Origin: Desulfosporosinus cupriresistens
Lineage (GTDB): Bacteria; Bacillota; Desulfitobacteriia; Desulfitobacteriales; Desulfitobacteriaceae
Direction of reading: 5' to 3'
NCBI RefSeq assembly: GCF_001707885.1
Contig: NZ_MASS01000021.1
Location: 1 to 64,000, forward strand
Length of the DNA: 64,000 nt
Positions 24,601-33,594 of the stretch are shown piece by piece. Each line of letters begins with the position of its first letter. Within the stretch, counting starts at the first letter, position 1. A model generated the notes under the pieces. That model was not told the DNA's origin. It saw only the letters and a program-made list of their open reading frames with translations, and made no database searches. The position numbers were made by a program, and so were the translations under genes.

Positions 24601-24656
24601 ATAGTGATCGTTAGTTCATTCTTATGATTAAGTACTTTTTGGGGGAAATATTAATC

Positions 24657-25268
24657 TCATTCTTTCCCTTTTTTCAACCATTTAGCAACTTCAACGGTTC
24701 TTTTCGCTTGATGAAATACAGCATCCTTTACATCTTCCACCATTTTTCCATCTTTGCCTTGCGTTACAGTAGTACCATAAGGGTTACCCCCTGCTTTAAA
24801 AATCGATTCATCTGTATATCCAGGCGAAACAATGATTGCGCCCCAATGCATCATTGAAGTATAGAGACTCTTAACGGTCGCTTCCTGTCCGCCATGAGAA
24901 TTCTGGGCTGAGGACATGGCACTGACAACCTTATTCATTAGCTTCCCTTTTGACCACAAGCCTCCTTGAAGGTCAATGAACTGTTTCATCTGGGCAGCAA
25001 GATTCCCAAAACGTGTCGGAACACTAAAAACAATGGCATCCGCCCAGTCAAGATCTTCTGAGGTGGCCTCCGCAATATCTTTTGTCGCTTCTACATTTGC
25101 CTTCCAAACTGGATTGTTGTTAATAGCTGCTTCTGGAGCTAGTTCATGGACCTTGAGTATACGAACTTCCGCACCTGCTTCTTGTGCAGCTTCTGCTGCC
25201 CACTTAGCCAACTGATAATTAATTCCTGTCATGCTGTAATAAATGACTGCAAATTTAACCTTTTCCAT
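24657..25268 (-). CDS. wrbA: WrbA/flavodoxin-family NAD(P)H:quinone oxidoreductase
   Basis: 203 residues from the ATG at 25268, which has AAGGGGA about 7 bases upstream; the open frame extends 16 codons further without a site. FMN phosphate loop YYSMTGINYQLA near residue 9-20. FSVPTRFGNLAAQMKQFID is the WrbA signature, then SAQNSHGGQEAT and SPGYTDESIFKAGGNPYG. It catalyses two-electron reduction of quinones, avoiding semiquinone radicals. Monocistronic. The gap 25269-25625 upstream holds its promoter, but no clear motif was found. Confidence 0.9.
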   Translation of the reverse strand: MEKVKFAVIYYSMTGINYQLAKWAAEAAQEAGAEVRILKVHELAPEAAINNNPVWKANVEATKDIAEATSEDLDWADAIVFSVPTRFGNLAAQMKQFIDLQGGLWSKGKLMNKVVSAMSSAQNSHGGQEATVKSLYTSMMHWGAIIVSPGYTDESIFKAGGNPYGTTVTQGKDGKMVEDVKDAVFHQAKRTVEVAKWLKKGKE

Positions 25269-25625
25269 ACTTATTCCCCTTTCGCTATCACGTCTAAAGA
25301 AAGTCCGGTGATTCATTGTATTACCTCTGGGTTTTTCGATTCTCTCCTAAAAATACCAACTCATCAACTTCAGAGTTACTCATAACGATCGGTGATATCT
25401 AAGATACTCTTATAATTATTACATTCTACGCCTTCCTATTTAAATCCTTTTTATTTTGTAAATATTTTTATTATTTGTTTATATACATTTAATTATTCAT
25501 TAATCTAACCTATAAATTACTATAAGAATCCCATGTTAGCATGGAATCCGATTCTCTCTGGGTTATTGCTTCATACTGAAAAAACTTAAATCATTAGTTT
25601 AATAATTTGGATTTGCTAAAGATTA

Positions 25626-25651
25626 GGCTCAGCAGAATTTACTGCTGAGCC
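25626..25651 (-). terminator. Hairpin downstream of the MocR gene
   Basis: GGCTCAGCAG / CTGCTGAGCC perfect 10-bp stem, 6-base loop, about 200 bases past the MocR stop. The T-run is weak (TAATCTTTAG on the minus strand). Between it and the stop, the minus strand shows short broken open frames in two registers, perhaps a decayed small gene. Confidence 0.6.
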
Positions 25652-25854
25652 CATTTTGGTTTATTATCTCGCTTTATCCATTGATATATCCACCATTGTT
25701 TCCGAACCGAAACATTTGGCAATTAAACAGTAAAATTCAGAAGAAGATATTTTCCAATAGCTATACCTTGATATAACCTTCTAAAATAAGGCACTGCTTC
25801 TCCGACATTTTTACTGTTTCACCTAAATCCGTACAGTCAGCTTCCCTCAATTGT

Positions 25855-27366
25855 TTAAATAATCGGCCACACCGAGCAAGGCATTGCTTCGTTGTCTTTA
25901 TTCTTTTTTGTTATTTGAGTTAAGGTTTTAGCCAAACGCTGTACGCTTTCAAGTAAAACTGCTTCATTGTGAGTGGTAAAACAGAGGCGAAACTCTTTAT
26001 CCAAGGTAGGCGCAGTATGAAAAGCTGCGCCAGGCACAAAGGAAATCCGGTTTTTTGCAGCTTCTTGGAGGACTCGCTGGGACGTGCCCGCATGTTTTAA
26101 CTTACACCAAAAGTAAAACCCTCCCTCCGGTACAGTAAATTCAAGATCGTTTGCACAAGAACGCTGGAGAGCTTTTGCCATTGTGTCTCGGCGTTTTTTA
26201 TATTCCCGCCGTACAGCGGTCAGATGCTCGGCCAGCTTCCCTTCATTCAAAAACATCGTCACAAGCCATTGAGCGATGTTGTTGGTATGCAGGTCAATAA
26301 ACTGTTTTTCCAGAGCAAGCCTGTTGATTAAAATAGGCGGTCCCGCCAGATAGCCTGTACGTAAACCAGGAAATAGAATTTTGGAGAAGGTTCCCAAATA
26401 AACAACTCCTCCGTAGGAATCCAAAGCTTTAAGAGCCTGAGGAGGCTGCTCGCCATAACACAAATCACTATAGGGATCGTCTTCCACTATCACAAGCCGA
26501 TGACGTTTGGCAAGTTTTATCAAATCTTGGCGCTCTTGTGCAGACATCACCCTGCCTGTCGGGTTTTGATATGTAGGTATGATATATAACAATTTTGGTC
26601 GGTAGCGAATTAGGAAGTCCTCCAACAGCTCTAATGATAATTTTTCCGAGCAAGGCAAGCTTAGAACCCTTGCTCCTGCAGCCTGAAAAACCTGAATAGC
26701 TCCAATAAACGTTGGCGCTTCCATTACTACATAGTCGCCCGGCTCCAATAACACTTTGCTAAGTAAATATAACCCTTGTTGGGACCCCGAGAGTGTGAGA
26801 ATGTTCTCCGTCAAAGCCGGTATGCCCTTCTCGCTCAACATTGTGGCGATTGCCCTTCTCAATGGATTATAGCCCTCTACGGGAATATGTCCAAAATCGG
26901 CAGGGGCGACCCTTCCAATATTATGGTTAAACAACTCGGTAAAGGTCTCCAGAGGATAAAGGGCTGGATCAGGCATACCTGCGGCCAAAGATATAGTACC
27001 ACGGGCAGGAGTAGATACTATATCTCTCAAGATTGACGCCAAAGGGTTTTGAGGATAGGCCGTAAATAGTTGGGGCCAGGGAACTTCGGATAAAGACTCA
27101 ACATCATGTGCTTGCGCTACATAAGTCCCGCTGCCCACTTTTGTCCATACCAATCCCTGCTGTTCCAACTTTCGATAGGCATTAATAGCCGTTGTACGAC
27201 TTACAGCAAAGAGGTTAGCCAATTCCCGCTCAGGAGGAAGCTTCGTGCCCGAAGGTAGGATTTGCTTTTGGATTTTGTCAGCGATAAGTAAGGCGATTTG
27301 CAGATAGAGCGGCTGTTTATCCAAGGTATCCAGTTCTGCCCTATTCATGTATTTGGATATATCCAT
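25855..27366 (-). CDS. MocR/PdxR-type regulator: GntR winged helix fused to aminotransferase-like domain
   Basis: 503 residues from the ATG at 27366 (GGAG 9 bases upstream; the frame opens 16 codons earlier without a site). The GntR helix-turn-helix occupies about 15-75 (LYLQIALLIADKI ... RELANLFAVSRTTAINAYRKLEQQGLV). A fold-type I aminotransferase domain follows, with PTYQNPTG, VEDDPYSDLCYG and the PLP lysine in TFSKILFPGLR. MocR proteins sense PLP or an amino-acid adduct. Divergent from azlCD across an inverted repeat, so it probably controls export of an amino acid. The last ten residues look unusual. Confidence 0.9.
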   Translation of the reverse strand: MDISKYMNRAELDTLDKQPLYLQIALLIADKIQKQILPSGTKLPPERELANLFAVSRTTAINAYRKLEQQGLVWTKVGSGTYVAQAHDVESLSEVPWPQLFTAYPQNPLASILRDIVSTPARGTISLAAGMPDPALYPLETFTELFNHNIGRVAPADFGHIPVEGYNPLRRAIATMLSEKGIPALTENILTLSGSQQGLYLLSKVLLEPGDYVVMEAPTFIGAIQVFQAAGARVLSLPCSEKLSLELLEDFLIRYRPKLLYIIPTYQNPTGRVMSAQERQDLIKLAKRHRLVIVEDDPYSDLCYGEQPPQALKALDSYGGVVYLGTFSKILFPGLRTGYLAGPPILINRLALEKQFIDLHTNNIAQWLVTMFLNEGKLAEHLTAVRREYKKRRDTMAKALQRSCANDLEFTVPEGGFYFWCKLKHAGTSQRVLQEAAKNRISFVPGAAFHTAPTLDKEFRLCFTTHNEAVLLESVQRLAKTLTQITKKNKDNEAMPCSVWPII

Positions 27367-27387
27367 TTGACACTTCTCCTTATTTTG

Positions 27388-27421
27388 TATCCAATTTACA
27401 TTATATCTATGCAATTGGATA
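27388..27421. promoter_or_regulatory. Inverted repeat between MocR regulator and azlCD (candidate MocR operator)
   Basis: TATCCAATT (27388-27396) and AATTGGATA (27413-27421) are 9-bp arms with 16 bases between. A related TTGGATATATCCA lies at the MocR start codon. MocR proteins bind such repeats in divergent promoters. Confidence 0.6.
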
Positions 27422-27481
27422 TTTACAATATCCTTCCCAATCGTTAAGATTTAAGAAATATTAAAGGCAGGTGGAATTATT

Positions 27482-28204
27482 ATGCAGTTATCAGATCGAC
27501 TCGCAGGTAAAAGCGAATTAATGGAAGAAGTATGGGTAGCACTCCGCGAGTGTACTCCCGTAGTGCTCGGGGTAGTGCCCTTTGGTATCACCTGCGGGAT
27601 AATGGGGCTTACGGCAAGAATGTCAGGATTAGAAACTATTTTAATGTCTGTCTTTGTTTTTGCCGGCGCGTCACAGTTCATTGGCATTACCATGCTAGGC
27701 GCAGGCGTAACGGGCTGGGGAATTATTATATTTACTACCTTACTGGTGAACTTACGTCATTTGATCATGGGATCATCCTTGGCACCCTATATGACTAGAC
27801 TGCCGTTTCCTCTTCAAGCACTCTTGGCCTTCTTTTTGACCGATGAAGCCTATGCCCTAACCATTAGCCGAATTCACAAGGCTAGGTACAGTGTACCCTA
27901 CCAATTGACCGTGAGCACTGTGCTTTATCTGGTATGGGTTTTGGCTACTGGAGCGGGAGTAGTTTTGGGCAGTTACATATCTGACCCCTTAACTTGGGGG
28001 CTTGATTTTGCCATGCCAGCTACGTTTCTAGTATTGCTGGTACCTCTGCTGGCAGATCGCGTCAGTCTAATTGTATTCGGTATGGCTGCAGCGGTTTCGG
28101 TATTTGCTGCGCTGTATTTACCTGGTAAGTGGTATATTATTATCGCCTGTCTTACAGCCAGTTTAATAGGGGGCTTATTAGAGGGGGAACGTGACCATGC
28201 GTAG
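27482..28204 (+). CDS. azlC: AzlC family amino-acid exporter, large subunit
   Basis: 240 residues, polytopic membrane protein with the AzlC hallmark CTPVVLGVVPFGITCGIMG near the N terminus and FAGASQFIGITML, LVNLRHLIMGSSLAPY. AzlCD exports branched-chain amino acids or their analogues in Bacillus. ATG preceded by AGGTGG with 7-base spacing. Overlaps azlD by 8 bases. Divergent MocR regulator, so expression is probably induced by the amino acid or PLP status. Confidence 0.93.
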   Translation: MQLSDRLAGKSELMEEVWVALRECTPVVLGVVPFGITCGIMGLTARMSGLETILMSVFVFAGASQFIGITMLGAGVTGWGIIIFTTLLVNLRHLIMGSSLAPYMTRLPFPLQALLAFFLTDEAYALTISRIHKARYSVPYQLTVSTVLYLVWVLATGAGVVLGSYISDPLTWGLDFAMPATFLVLLVPLLADRVSLIVFGMAAAVSVFAALYLPGKWYIIIACLTASLIGGLLEGERDHA

Positions 28205-28514
28205 TGAGGTTTTTTACATCATTATCGGGATGACTTTAGTTACTTATTTCACCAGATTTGGTACTCTAGCTTTGTTCCGATTTACGGGGGTACCAACCTG
28301 GTTAAACAGATGGTTAAAATATGTCCCGGTTTCTATATTGACAGCCTTAATCATACCGTCCTTACTTTTACCCAAGGGATATTTGGATCTTAGTTTAAAC
28401 AATCACTACCTGATTGCGGGCATAGTAGCAGCTTTTGTGGCCTATAAGAGCCGGAATATTATTGCCACCTTATGTCTCGGAATGTCGATTATGTTTGTCC
28501 TGAAGTTAATGTAA
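28197..28514 (+). CDS. azlD: AzlD family amino-acid exporter, small subunit
   Basis: 105 residues with four hydrophobic stretches; LVTYFTRFGTLALFRF and WLKYVPVSILTALIIPSL are typical of AzlD. A GTG at 28191 also lies in frame, but the AGGGGG at 28182-28187 is 9 bases from the ATG at 28197 and only 3 from the GTG. Pairs with AzlC as a two-component permease; followed by a strong terminator. Confidence 0.92.
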   Translation: MRSEVFYIIIGMTLVTYFTRFGTLALFRFTGVPTWLNRWLKYVPVSILTALIIPSLLLPKGYLDLSLNNHYLIAGIVAAFVAYKSRNIIATLCLGMSIMFVLKLM

Positions 28515-28535
28515 GTTAATGTAGATAGCCTTAAA

Positions 28536-28565
28536 TAACCCCTCATTCCTTTGAATGAGGGGTTA
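28536..28565 (+). terminator. Terminator of azlCD
   Basis: TAACCCCTCATTC / GAATGAGGGGTTA perfect 13-bp stem with a 4-base loop, 22 bases after the azlD stop. T-run is weak. Confidence 0.8.
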
Positions 28566-28777
28566 TAGAAACAATTACCTGCTCAACAGGAGCAACGTTT
28601 TTAGTGAGATTCAAAAACAATCATTAATGTCTGATTCTAATTGGAGGCAACCGGTTTGAGTTAATTAATAGAATCCTGTTAAAGCATGTTTAAATGGACA
28701 ATACTAAAGTTGTAATCTTATTGATTCCTCGAATTCCCGCAAAAAATATTAACAACTCGAAGGGAGAAGTGATAATC

Positions 28778-29080
28778 TTGATCGAGGGTTTCAACAATTT
28801 TGAAGTTGATTCAGATCAACAACAAAAGGGAGCTAATGGCGGTGAGGGTTCCATGTCTTTTAGTGATCTTTTTACATCTGAGTTTATGCAACAATATACA
28901 CAGTTTGAATCAATTGAAGACCTTCTATCTTCTGGCGGATTTGTAATAAATTCCGAGGAAGATTACGAGGCTATCCCAGATGAAGACATTGATGCTCATG
29001 TAGCAAAGACTACCAAATTTAATTCTTGGAAAGAGCTGCTCACGAACGCGATAGAAACCACATTTACTTTGAAGAATTAG
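28778..29080 (+). CDS. Hypothetical acidic protein convergent with asrC
   Basis: 100 residues if started at the TTG at 28778, about 11 bases after GGGAG; the frame opens at 28694 with a weakly coding, hydrophobic stretch and no site. Acidic and serine-rich (MSFSDLFTSEFMQQYTQFESIEDLLSSGGF, split here as SDLFTSEFMQQY and FESIEDLLSSGGF), ending KTTKFNSWKELLTNAIE. No signal peptide or membrane segment. I recognise no family. It ends only 2 bases before asrC ends on the other strand, so both 3' ends share the same few bases without an obvious terminator. Confidence 0.55.
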   Translation: MIEGFNNFEVDSDQQQKGANGGEGSMSFSDLFTSEFMQQYTQFESIEDLLSSGGFVINSEEDYEAIPDEDIDAHVAKTTKFNSWKELLTNAIETTFTLKN

Positions 29081-29082
29081 GG

Positions 29083-30069
29083 TTAAGAAAGAATTACATG
29101 TTTATCGTACATAGACCCTGAAAAATTTAAAAAACTGGCAAGTTGTGCTTTAGAACCTAAATCCACATTCTTCAGCATCTCCTCTTTAAAAACAGGATAG
29201 CCCGTTCGATCTACGATGTACCCCACATGTTCTTTGGGAAGAGAGCGATCAATGTGCTTATCAATATAGACATAAAGGTTAGCACAAAGTTTTAAGACCA
29301 CCTCGCGTTCTGCCCATTCCAAAAAACTGGCAGCTAAGCGAGGATTCTTTTTCCCAGTTCTCCCCATAATCACCACTCGATAATATTGTCCTCCTCGAGT
29401 CCAAGCAGCTGTCGGGCATTTTAGTACACACTCACCACAGCCTATACAACGTGAGGCATCTCGTTTTACTTTATAATTAACCAGGGTAAGAGCTCCTGTC
29501 GAAACCTTGTGACAGTTTTTAATACAGGCCTGGCAGCCTATACAACGTTGAGCATCATAAAGAGGTTCAACCTGCCCTAGAATTCCTATATCATGCATAT
29601 GAACCTTTACACAGTCATTTGGGCAGCCAGTGATAGCAATCTTAACGTGCGGATTATTAGGATAGATTATTTTCTCAATATCTTTCGCTAAAGCCGTCGT
29701 ATCAAACACAGCATTGGTGCAAACCTTGTTGCCAATACAGGCTACAACATTACGTGTCCCAGCTGAGGGATATCCTTGATCAGCTTGATCGATAGTTACT
29801 CCAATCTTAACTTCAAGTTCTTCAATTAGCGGTGTAAGCAAAGCATTAATTGCGGTCATATGTTCGAAGGCGATTCCGGGAATTTCAAACCCTTGCCGAG
29901 TAGTAATATGAACTGCGCCATTACCAAAGCGTTCAGCAATCTCCTGGATAAGAGGAAGTAACTTCACGGGCAAATACCCGCCAGGCACCCTAATACGCAA
30001 GCACGTAAGATTCCTGTCTTTGGTGATACGCCAGGCATTTTTCATAACCCTTTTCGTATTAATCGTCAA
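29083..30069 (-). CDS. asrC: Anaerobic sulfite reductase subunit C (siroheme)
   Basis: 328 residues; catalytic subunit reducing sulfite to sulfide. Siroheme/[4Fe-4S] ligands C-x5-C in CIGNKVCTNA and C-x3-C in CPNDC, then two ferredoxin motifs CIGCQACIKNC and CIGCGECVLKCP. RIRVPGG and TTRQGFEIPGI are Asr/sulfite-reductase signatures, and the end matches Salmonella AsrC in layout. TTG start at 30069, 5 bases after GGAGGGG; the longer open frame into asrB is not used. Last gene of asrABC; it lies 16 bases after asrB. Confidence 0.93.
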   Translation of the reverse strand: MTINTKRVMKNAWRITKDRNLTCLRIRVPGGYLPVKLLPLIQEIAERFGNGAVHITTRQGFEIPGIAFEHMTAINALLTPLIEELEVKIGVTIDQADQGYPSAGTRNVVACIGNKVCTNAVFDTTALAKDIEKIIYPNNPHVKIAITGCPNDCVKVHMHDIGILGQVEPLYDAQRCIGCQACIKNCHKVSTGALTLVNYKVKRDASRCIGCGECVLKCPTAAWTRGGQYYRVVIMGRTGKKNPRLAASFLEWAEREVVLKLCANLYVYIDKHIDRSLPKEHVGYIVDRTGYPVFKEEMLKNVDLGSKAQLASFLNFSGSMYDKHVILS

Positions 30070-30085
30070 AATAACCCCTCCTACT

Positions 30086-30907
30086 TTAATCCAAGAGAGT
30101 TTGCGCTTTAGTAAAATTAAACACGGGACCTTCCAAACAAACATAGGTCTCGTCGATCTTGCAGTGCCCACATTTGCCGAGCCCACAGGACATCTTACGT
30201 TCGAAGGAAACCCAGATATGCTCTTGCTTCAAGCCTCTACACAGAAATTCTTGAGCGGTATATCTCATCATTATAGGTGGCCCAACGATGACAACTCGCA
30301 CATCCTCAAGTGAGGGGAGTTGAACATCTGGGATTAGGCTAGTGATTAAGCCCGTTTTGCGCGAGCAGGAATTAGGTATTACTTCGAAATTCCCAAACTC
30401 GTCCAGTTTATCCACTGTGACTTCAACCCTAAAGACTTGCGACCATTTATCTAAATCGCTTGCAAATAAGACATCTCTGGGAGTTTTAAACCCGGTTAAG
30501 ATATCACATTGTTTCAGAAGTTCTGGATGAGCATAGAAGTAATTAATGACACTCTTGACCGGAGCTAATCCGGTTCCACCGGTTGCAATAATTAGGTGTT
30601 TACTATGAAATGACTCAATCGGAAACCCAATCCCGTAGGGGCCACGCAGATATAGATGGTCTTCCGGGTTCAGTTTGTCAATACCCTCAGTCACTTGGCC
30701 AACTGTGCGAATAGTCATTTCAATATAACCCTCACCAAAATCACTGATCGAAATCGGGCACTCCCCAACTCCCGGGAGAGAAACTTCCATAAATTGACCA
30801 AAAACCGGGTTTATTTGGCATTCTAAACGATATGTCCAATCCAGTTCAGTTTGTTGGTACTTGTCTAAAATCTTAGCCTTAAATGGTAAATAATTATTGT
30901 TAACCAC
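30086..30907 (-). CDS. asrB: Anaerobic sulfite reductase subunit B (FAD/NAD, 2Fe-2S)
   Basis: 273 residues of the ferredoxin-NADP reductase/dihydroorotate-dehydrogenase-B fold: flavin motif LRGPYGIGFP, pyridine-nucleotide motif IATGGTGLAPVKS, and a 2Fe-2S motif CGLGKCGHCKID with a fourth cysteine in TYVC. It passes electrons from NAD(P)H to AsrA/AsrC. Overlaps the end of asrA by 8 bases. Confidence 0.94.
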   Translation of the reverse strand: MVNNNYLPFKAKILDKYQQTELDWTYRLECQINPVFGQFMEVSLPGVGECPISISDFGEGYIEMTIRTVGQVTEGIDKLNPEDHLYLRGPYGIGFPIESFHSKHLIIATGGTGLAPVKSVINYFYAHPELLKQCDILTGFKTPRDVLFASDLDKWSQVFRVEVTVDKLDEFGNFEVIPNSCSRKTGLITSLIPDVQLPSLEDVRVVIVGPPIMMRYTAQEFLCRGLKQEHIWVSFERKMSCGLGKCGHCKIDETYVCLEGPVFNFTKAQTLLD

Positions 30908-31910
30908 AGTTACCTACCTCCTCTTTGCCCAATCGATCGATACAGTGAGCCAAGGAGATATATTCAGGACAGGCATTATCACAACGTCCACATCCTACAC
31001 ACATATGAACTCCAAATCTTTGTTTAAAGTCGTTAATTTTGTGCATGACCTTAAAGCGCATCCGTTCCCCGTTGGTGCGGCGAAAACTATGCCCACCTGC
31101 CATATCTGTAAATCCATCAATATGACAACTAGCCCAAACACGCCGTCTCTCTCCACATTTAGGATTATCTTCATAGAAAATATCCTGCATCGTGTAACAA
31201 CTGCAGCTTGGACAAACTACCGTACATCGTCCACAAGCAATACAGCGAGCACCATACTCCTCCCAGATAGGATTTATGGCAACTGACTCTAGGTTTAGAT
31301 TTTGCGGAACCTGAACCATTTGCCTATTGATCTCAACAAACTTGGGAGATACCTCGAATTGCTCACCATAGAGAGCAAACAATCCGTCAATATCTATCTT
31401 GACATCACTAAGGTAGAGGCCATTTTCATAACGCACAGAAGCACTATAATTCTTAGTGGTATTCGTCCCCATGCTAACACAAAAACAACTGTCAAAGCTT
31501 TCTTGACAATCCATAACAATAAATTTAAGGCGCTTTCTCAACTGCTCATAATAATAGTCCGGTGAGGGACCATTTTCTAACATAATTTTATCCAGACGTT
31601 CTACAGCTTGAATATCACAAGCGCGAAGGAAAACAATGATACCCTTTTCATCGACGACGGATTCCTTAAACTCATCTCCGGTAAAATAAAATAGTGTCTG
31701 GGTAATCGGATAAAAGGTTTCCTTGGGGGAAAAATACGATTTCTGATTAAATACAACCTCTTCAACTCTCGCTATTTCGTCATAACCAACCAAATCGGCA
31801 TCCGAAAACTTTCCCTTACCTTTTAATAAGATTGGAGCATAAACTCGATGTTTTTTCCTTAGATTCTCAAGAAGTTGATTAAATGCTGCGGCAGTATACT
31901 TATAGCCCAA
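30900..31910 (-). CDS. asrA: Anaerobic sulfite reductase subunit A (4Fe-4S ferredoxin-like)
   Basis: 336 residues. Two C-terminal ferredoxin motifs: CIACGRCTVVCPSCSC and CVGCGRCDNACPEY. ACDIQAVERLD, CFCVSMGTN and GERRRVWASC are AsrA signatures. The open frame reaches 32030, but family comparison and AGAGGAAG 8 bases upstream favour the TTG at 31910 (MGYKYTAAAFNQLL). First gene of asrABC, which supplies sulfide from sulfite, alongside the cysteine synthase in this window. The 32096-32203 gap upstream probably holds the promoter. Confidence 0.92.
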   Translation of the reverse strand: MGYKYTAAAFNQLLENLRKKHRVYAPILLKGKGKFSDADLVGYDEIARVEEVVFNQKSYFSPKETFYPITQTLFYFTGDEFKESVVDEKGIIVFLRACDIQAVERLDKIMLENGPSPDYYYEQLRKRLKFIVMDCQESFDSCFCVSMGTNTTKNYSASVRYENGLYLSDVKIDIDGLFALYGEQFEVSPKFVEINRQMVQVPQNLNLESVAINPIWEEYGARCIACGRCTVVCPSCSCYTMQDIFYEDNPKCGERRRVWASCHIDGFTDMAGGHSFRRTNGERMRFKVMHKINDFKQRFGVHMCVGCGRCDNACPEYISLAHCIDRLGKEEVGNCG

Positions 31911-32058
31911 ACTTAACACTTCCTCTGATTTTCTTAACTTCAAGTATAAACCACTGATTCCTTTGTGACTGTGATTCCTATCACAATAGAATGAGAATAT
32001 AAAGGGGATGTGTGAAAACTCAGTCTCCAAAATTTCAAGTGGTTACAACAATCAATAA

Positions 32059-32095
32059 GCGTCCTCATTTCACTATAAAAGTGGAGTGAGGACGC
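32059..32095 (-). terminator. Terminator of the ECF transporter operon
   Basis: GCGTCCTCATTTCAC pairs with GTGGAGTGAGGACGC over 15 positions (two G-T) with a 7-base loop; the minus strand continues TTATTGATTGTTG. 109 bases after the S-component stop. Confidence 0.75.
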
Positions 32096-32203
32096 TTGTG
32101 TTTTGATGATATAGAAGCAAAAGTGGGGATGTGAAAAATATAGTAACAAGTTTTAACACAGCCCCTTTCTCTCAAAAACCGATCACGACCAAAAGAGTGT
32201 TTT

Positions 32204-32734
32204 TTAGAGCAATGCTGATTTTCGCAAGGATCCGTAAACACTCTTCGTCAGAATTCCTGCCACAATTGTTCCTACTAGGGCAGTTATGCATGAACTTATA
32301 AGTGCGATCTTCCAATCAAGATGAATGACATAAATTAATCCCGCCATTACACATAAATTGCCAGTAACGGTACAACCGATCTGCGCTAGTATATGGTGGC
32401 TTAATTTTTCCATGGAAAATTTCATGGCAATTAGTGAGTAGACAATTGATCCAATGGTATTAGCAAATAAGAAGAAAAAGGCCAGTGGTGAGTAAGCTGT
32501 AGCCATAGCTACAATAGCTTCAACTAAACCAGCTATAATACCCGCCGGTTGTTTGTACATTAAAACTATGAGACCTGTAAAGAATGCCCAGCATGTACCA
32601 TTGAGCAGTAAGAGGGTCGGGTCCAAAACAGCATCAATACGTCCAGTTACCTGCTCCATAATCACAAATACGATTCCAATAATAACTGCGCCAACAAGTG
32701 CTTTAGTATCTGTTCTGACTAACTTCTCTTTCAT
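32204..32734 (-). CDS. ECF transporter substrate-binding (S) component
   Basis: 176 residues, about six hydrophobic segments, typical of energy-coupling-factor S proteins (VGAVIIGIVFVIMEQVTGRI; WAFFTGLIVLMYK; PAGIIAGLVEAIVAMA). It sits last in an A-T-S operon under a cobalamin riboswitch. Hence the likely cargo is cobalamin, a corrinoid precursor or a lower-ligand base, as inferred for CbrT/CblT-type proteins. The protein itself does not fix the substrate. Confidence 0.82.
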   Translation of the reverse strand: MKEKLVRTDTKALVGAVIIGIVFVIMEQVTGRIDAVLDPTLLLLNGTCWAFFTGLIVLMYKQPAGIIAGLVEAIVAMATAYSPLAFFFLFANTIGSIVYSLIAMKFSMEKLSHHILAQIGCTVTGNLCVMAGLIYVIHLDWKIALISSCITALVGTIVAGILTKSVYGSLRKSALL

Positions 32735-32763
32735 TTTTAACTCTCCTCCTAAATTTATGATAA

Positions 32764-33501
32764 TTATATTAATGGTAATACCTTGCTTGTAAGGCTGATG
32801 ATCATTACCAATAACATCGCTGTGATTAACGCAATATCGTATTGCTTAATAGCTAAAGCGGAAGAAAAAGTTCGGGTTCTGCTTCGTCCATATCCCCTCA
32901 ACTCCATAGCCAGAGCTGTTTCAGTTGAGCGACGGACGGCGCGATATAAAAATGGCAGGAAAGTTGGGATGATACTTCTGAGATTGTCCCAGACGCTTTC
33001 CATTTTTAGTCCCCGGGTACGTTGGCTATCCATTATGGATATGTATTCAGCTTTCATGATTGGGAAGAAACGAACACTCAGTCCTGCCAGCATGGCATAG
33101 CGGTAGGGAATTTTGAATTTCATGAGCATTAGGGTAAATTCTTGGGGCGAGGCTGAGGTGAAGAATTGCATGCTTGCAAAAAAAATAAGAGAAGCTTTCA
33201 GGATACCAGTGATCGCTAGAGGTATGGCTTCACTGTAGATTTTAAGAATTCCCCATTGATAGATCAAAACTCCTTCGCGACAAAAGATCAGTTGAACGAT
33301 TAGTATCTGAAGCCCCAAAAGCACTAGAATCATAATCATGATCTTATATTGCTTCAATGAACGAGTTAAAATAAGAGACGCCATAATACATATTAGTAAA
33401 ACACTGCCCAGTTGAACGGCAGTTTGACAACTCAGCGAAAAATAAATCATCAGAGCATACCAGACAAGTTTTGTCCGGGGATCAAGCTTAGAAAGTCCCA
33501 T
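32764..33501 (-). CDS. ecfT: ECF transporter transmembrane (T) component
   Basis: 245 residues with a hydrophobic N-terminal half and the coupling-helix signatures SQRTRGLKMES and ELRGYGRSRTRT of CbiQ/EcfT proteins. It couples ATP hydrolysis by the double-A ATPase to tilting of the S component. Starts DPRTKLVWYAL near the N terminus, a family hallmark. Thirty bases before the S gene, 93 after the A gene. Confidence 0.9.
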   Translation of the reverse strand: MGLSKLDPRTKLVWYALMIYFSLSCQTAVQLGSVLLICIMASLILTRSLKQYKIMIMILVLLGLQILIVQLIFCREGVLIYQWGILKIYSEAIPLAITGILKASLIFFASMQFFTSASPQEFTLMLMKFKIPYRYAMLAGLSVRFFPIMKAEYISIMDSQRTRGLKMESVWDNLRSIIPTFLPFLYRAVRRSTETALAMELRGYGRSRTRTFSSALAIKQYDIALITAMLLVMIISLTSKVLPLI

Positions 33502-33594
33502 CTTATATCTTAAACCTCCCTGTATTAACTTGATTTTCTTGGTTTTCCTCTTTTTTCATAGGCTTGCTAACTCACCAAAAGAACTTATCACGTG

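Noticed and set aside
30070..30186. N-terminal extension of asrC
   Set aside because: Runs inside asrB in another frame; the TTG at 30069 has a strong site and matches the AsrC N terminus.
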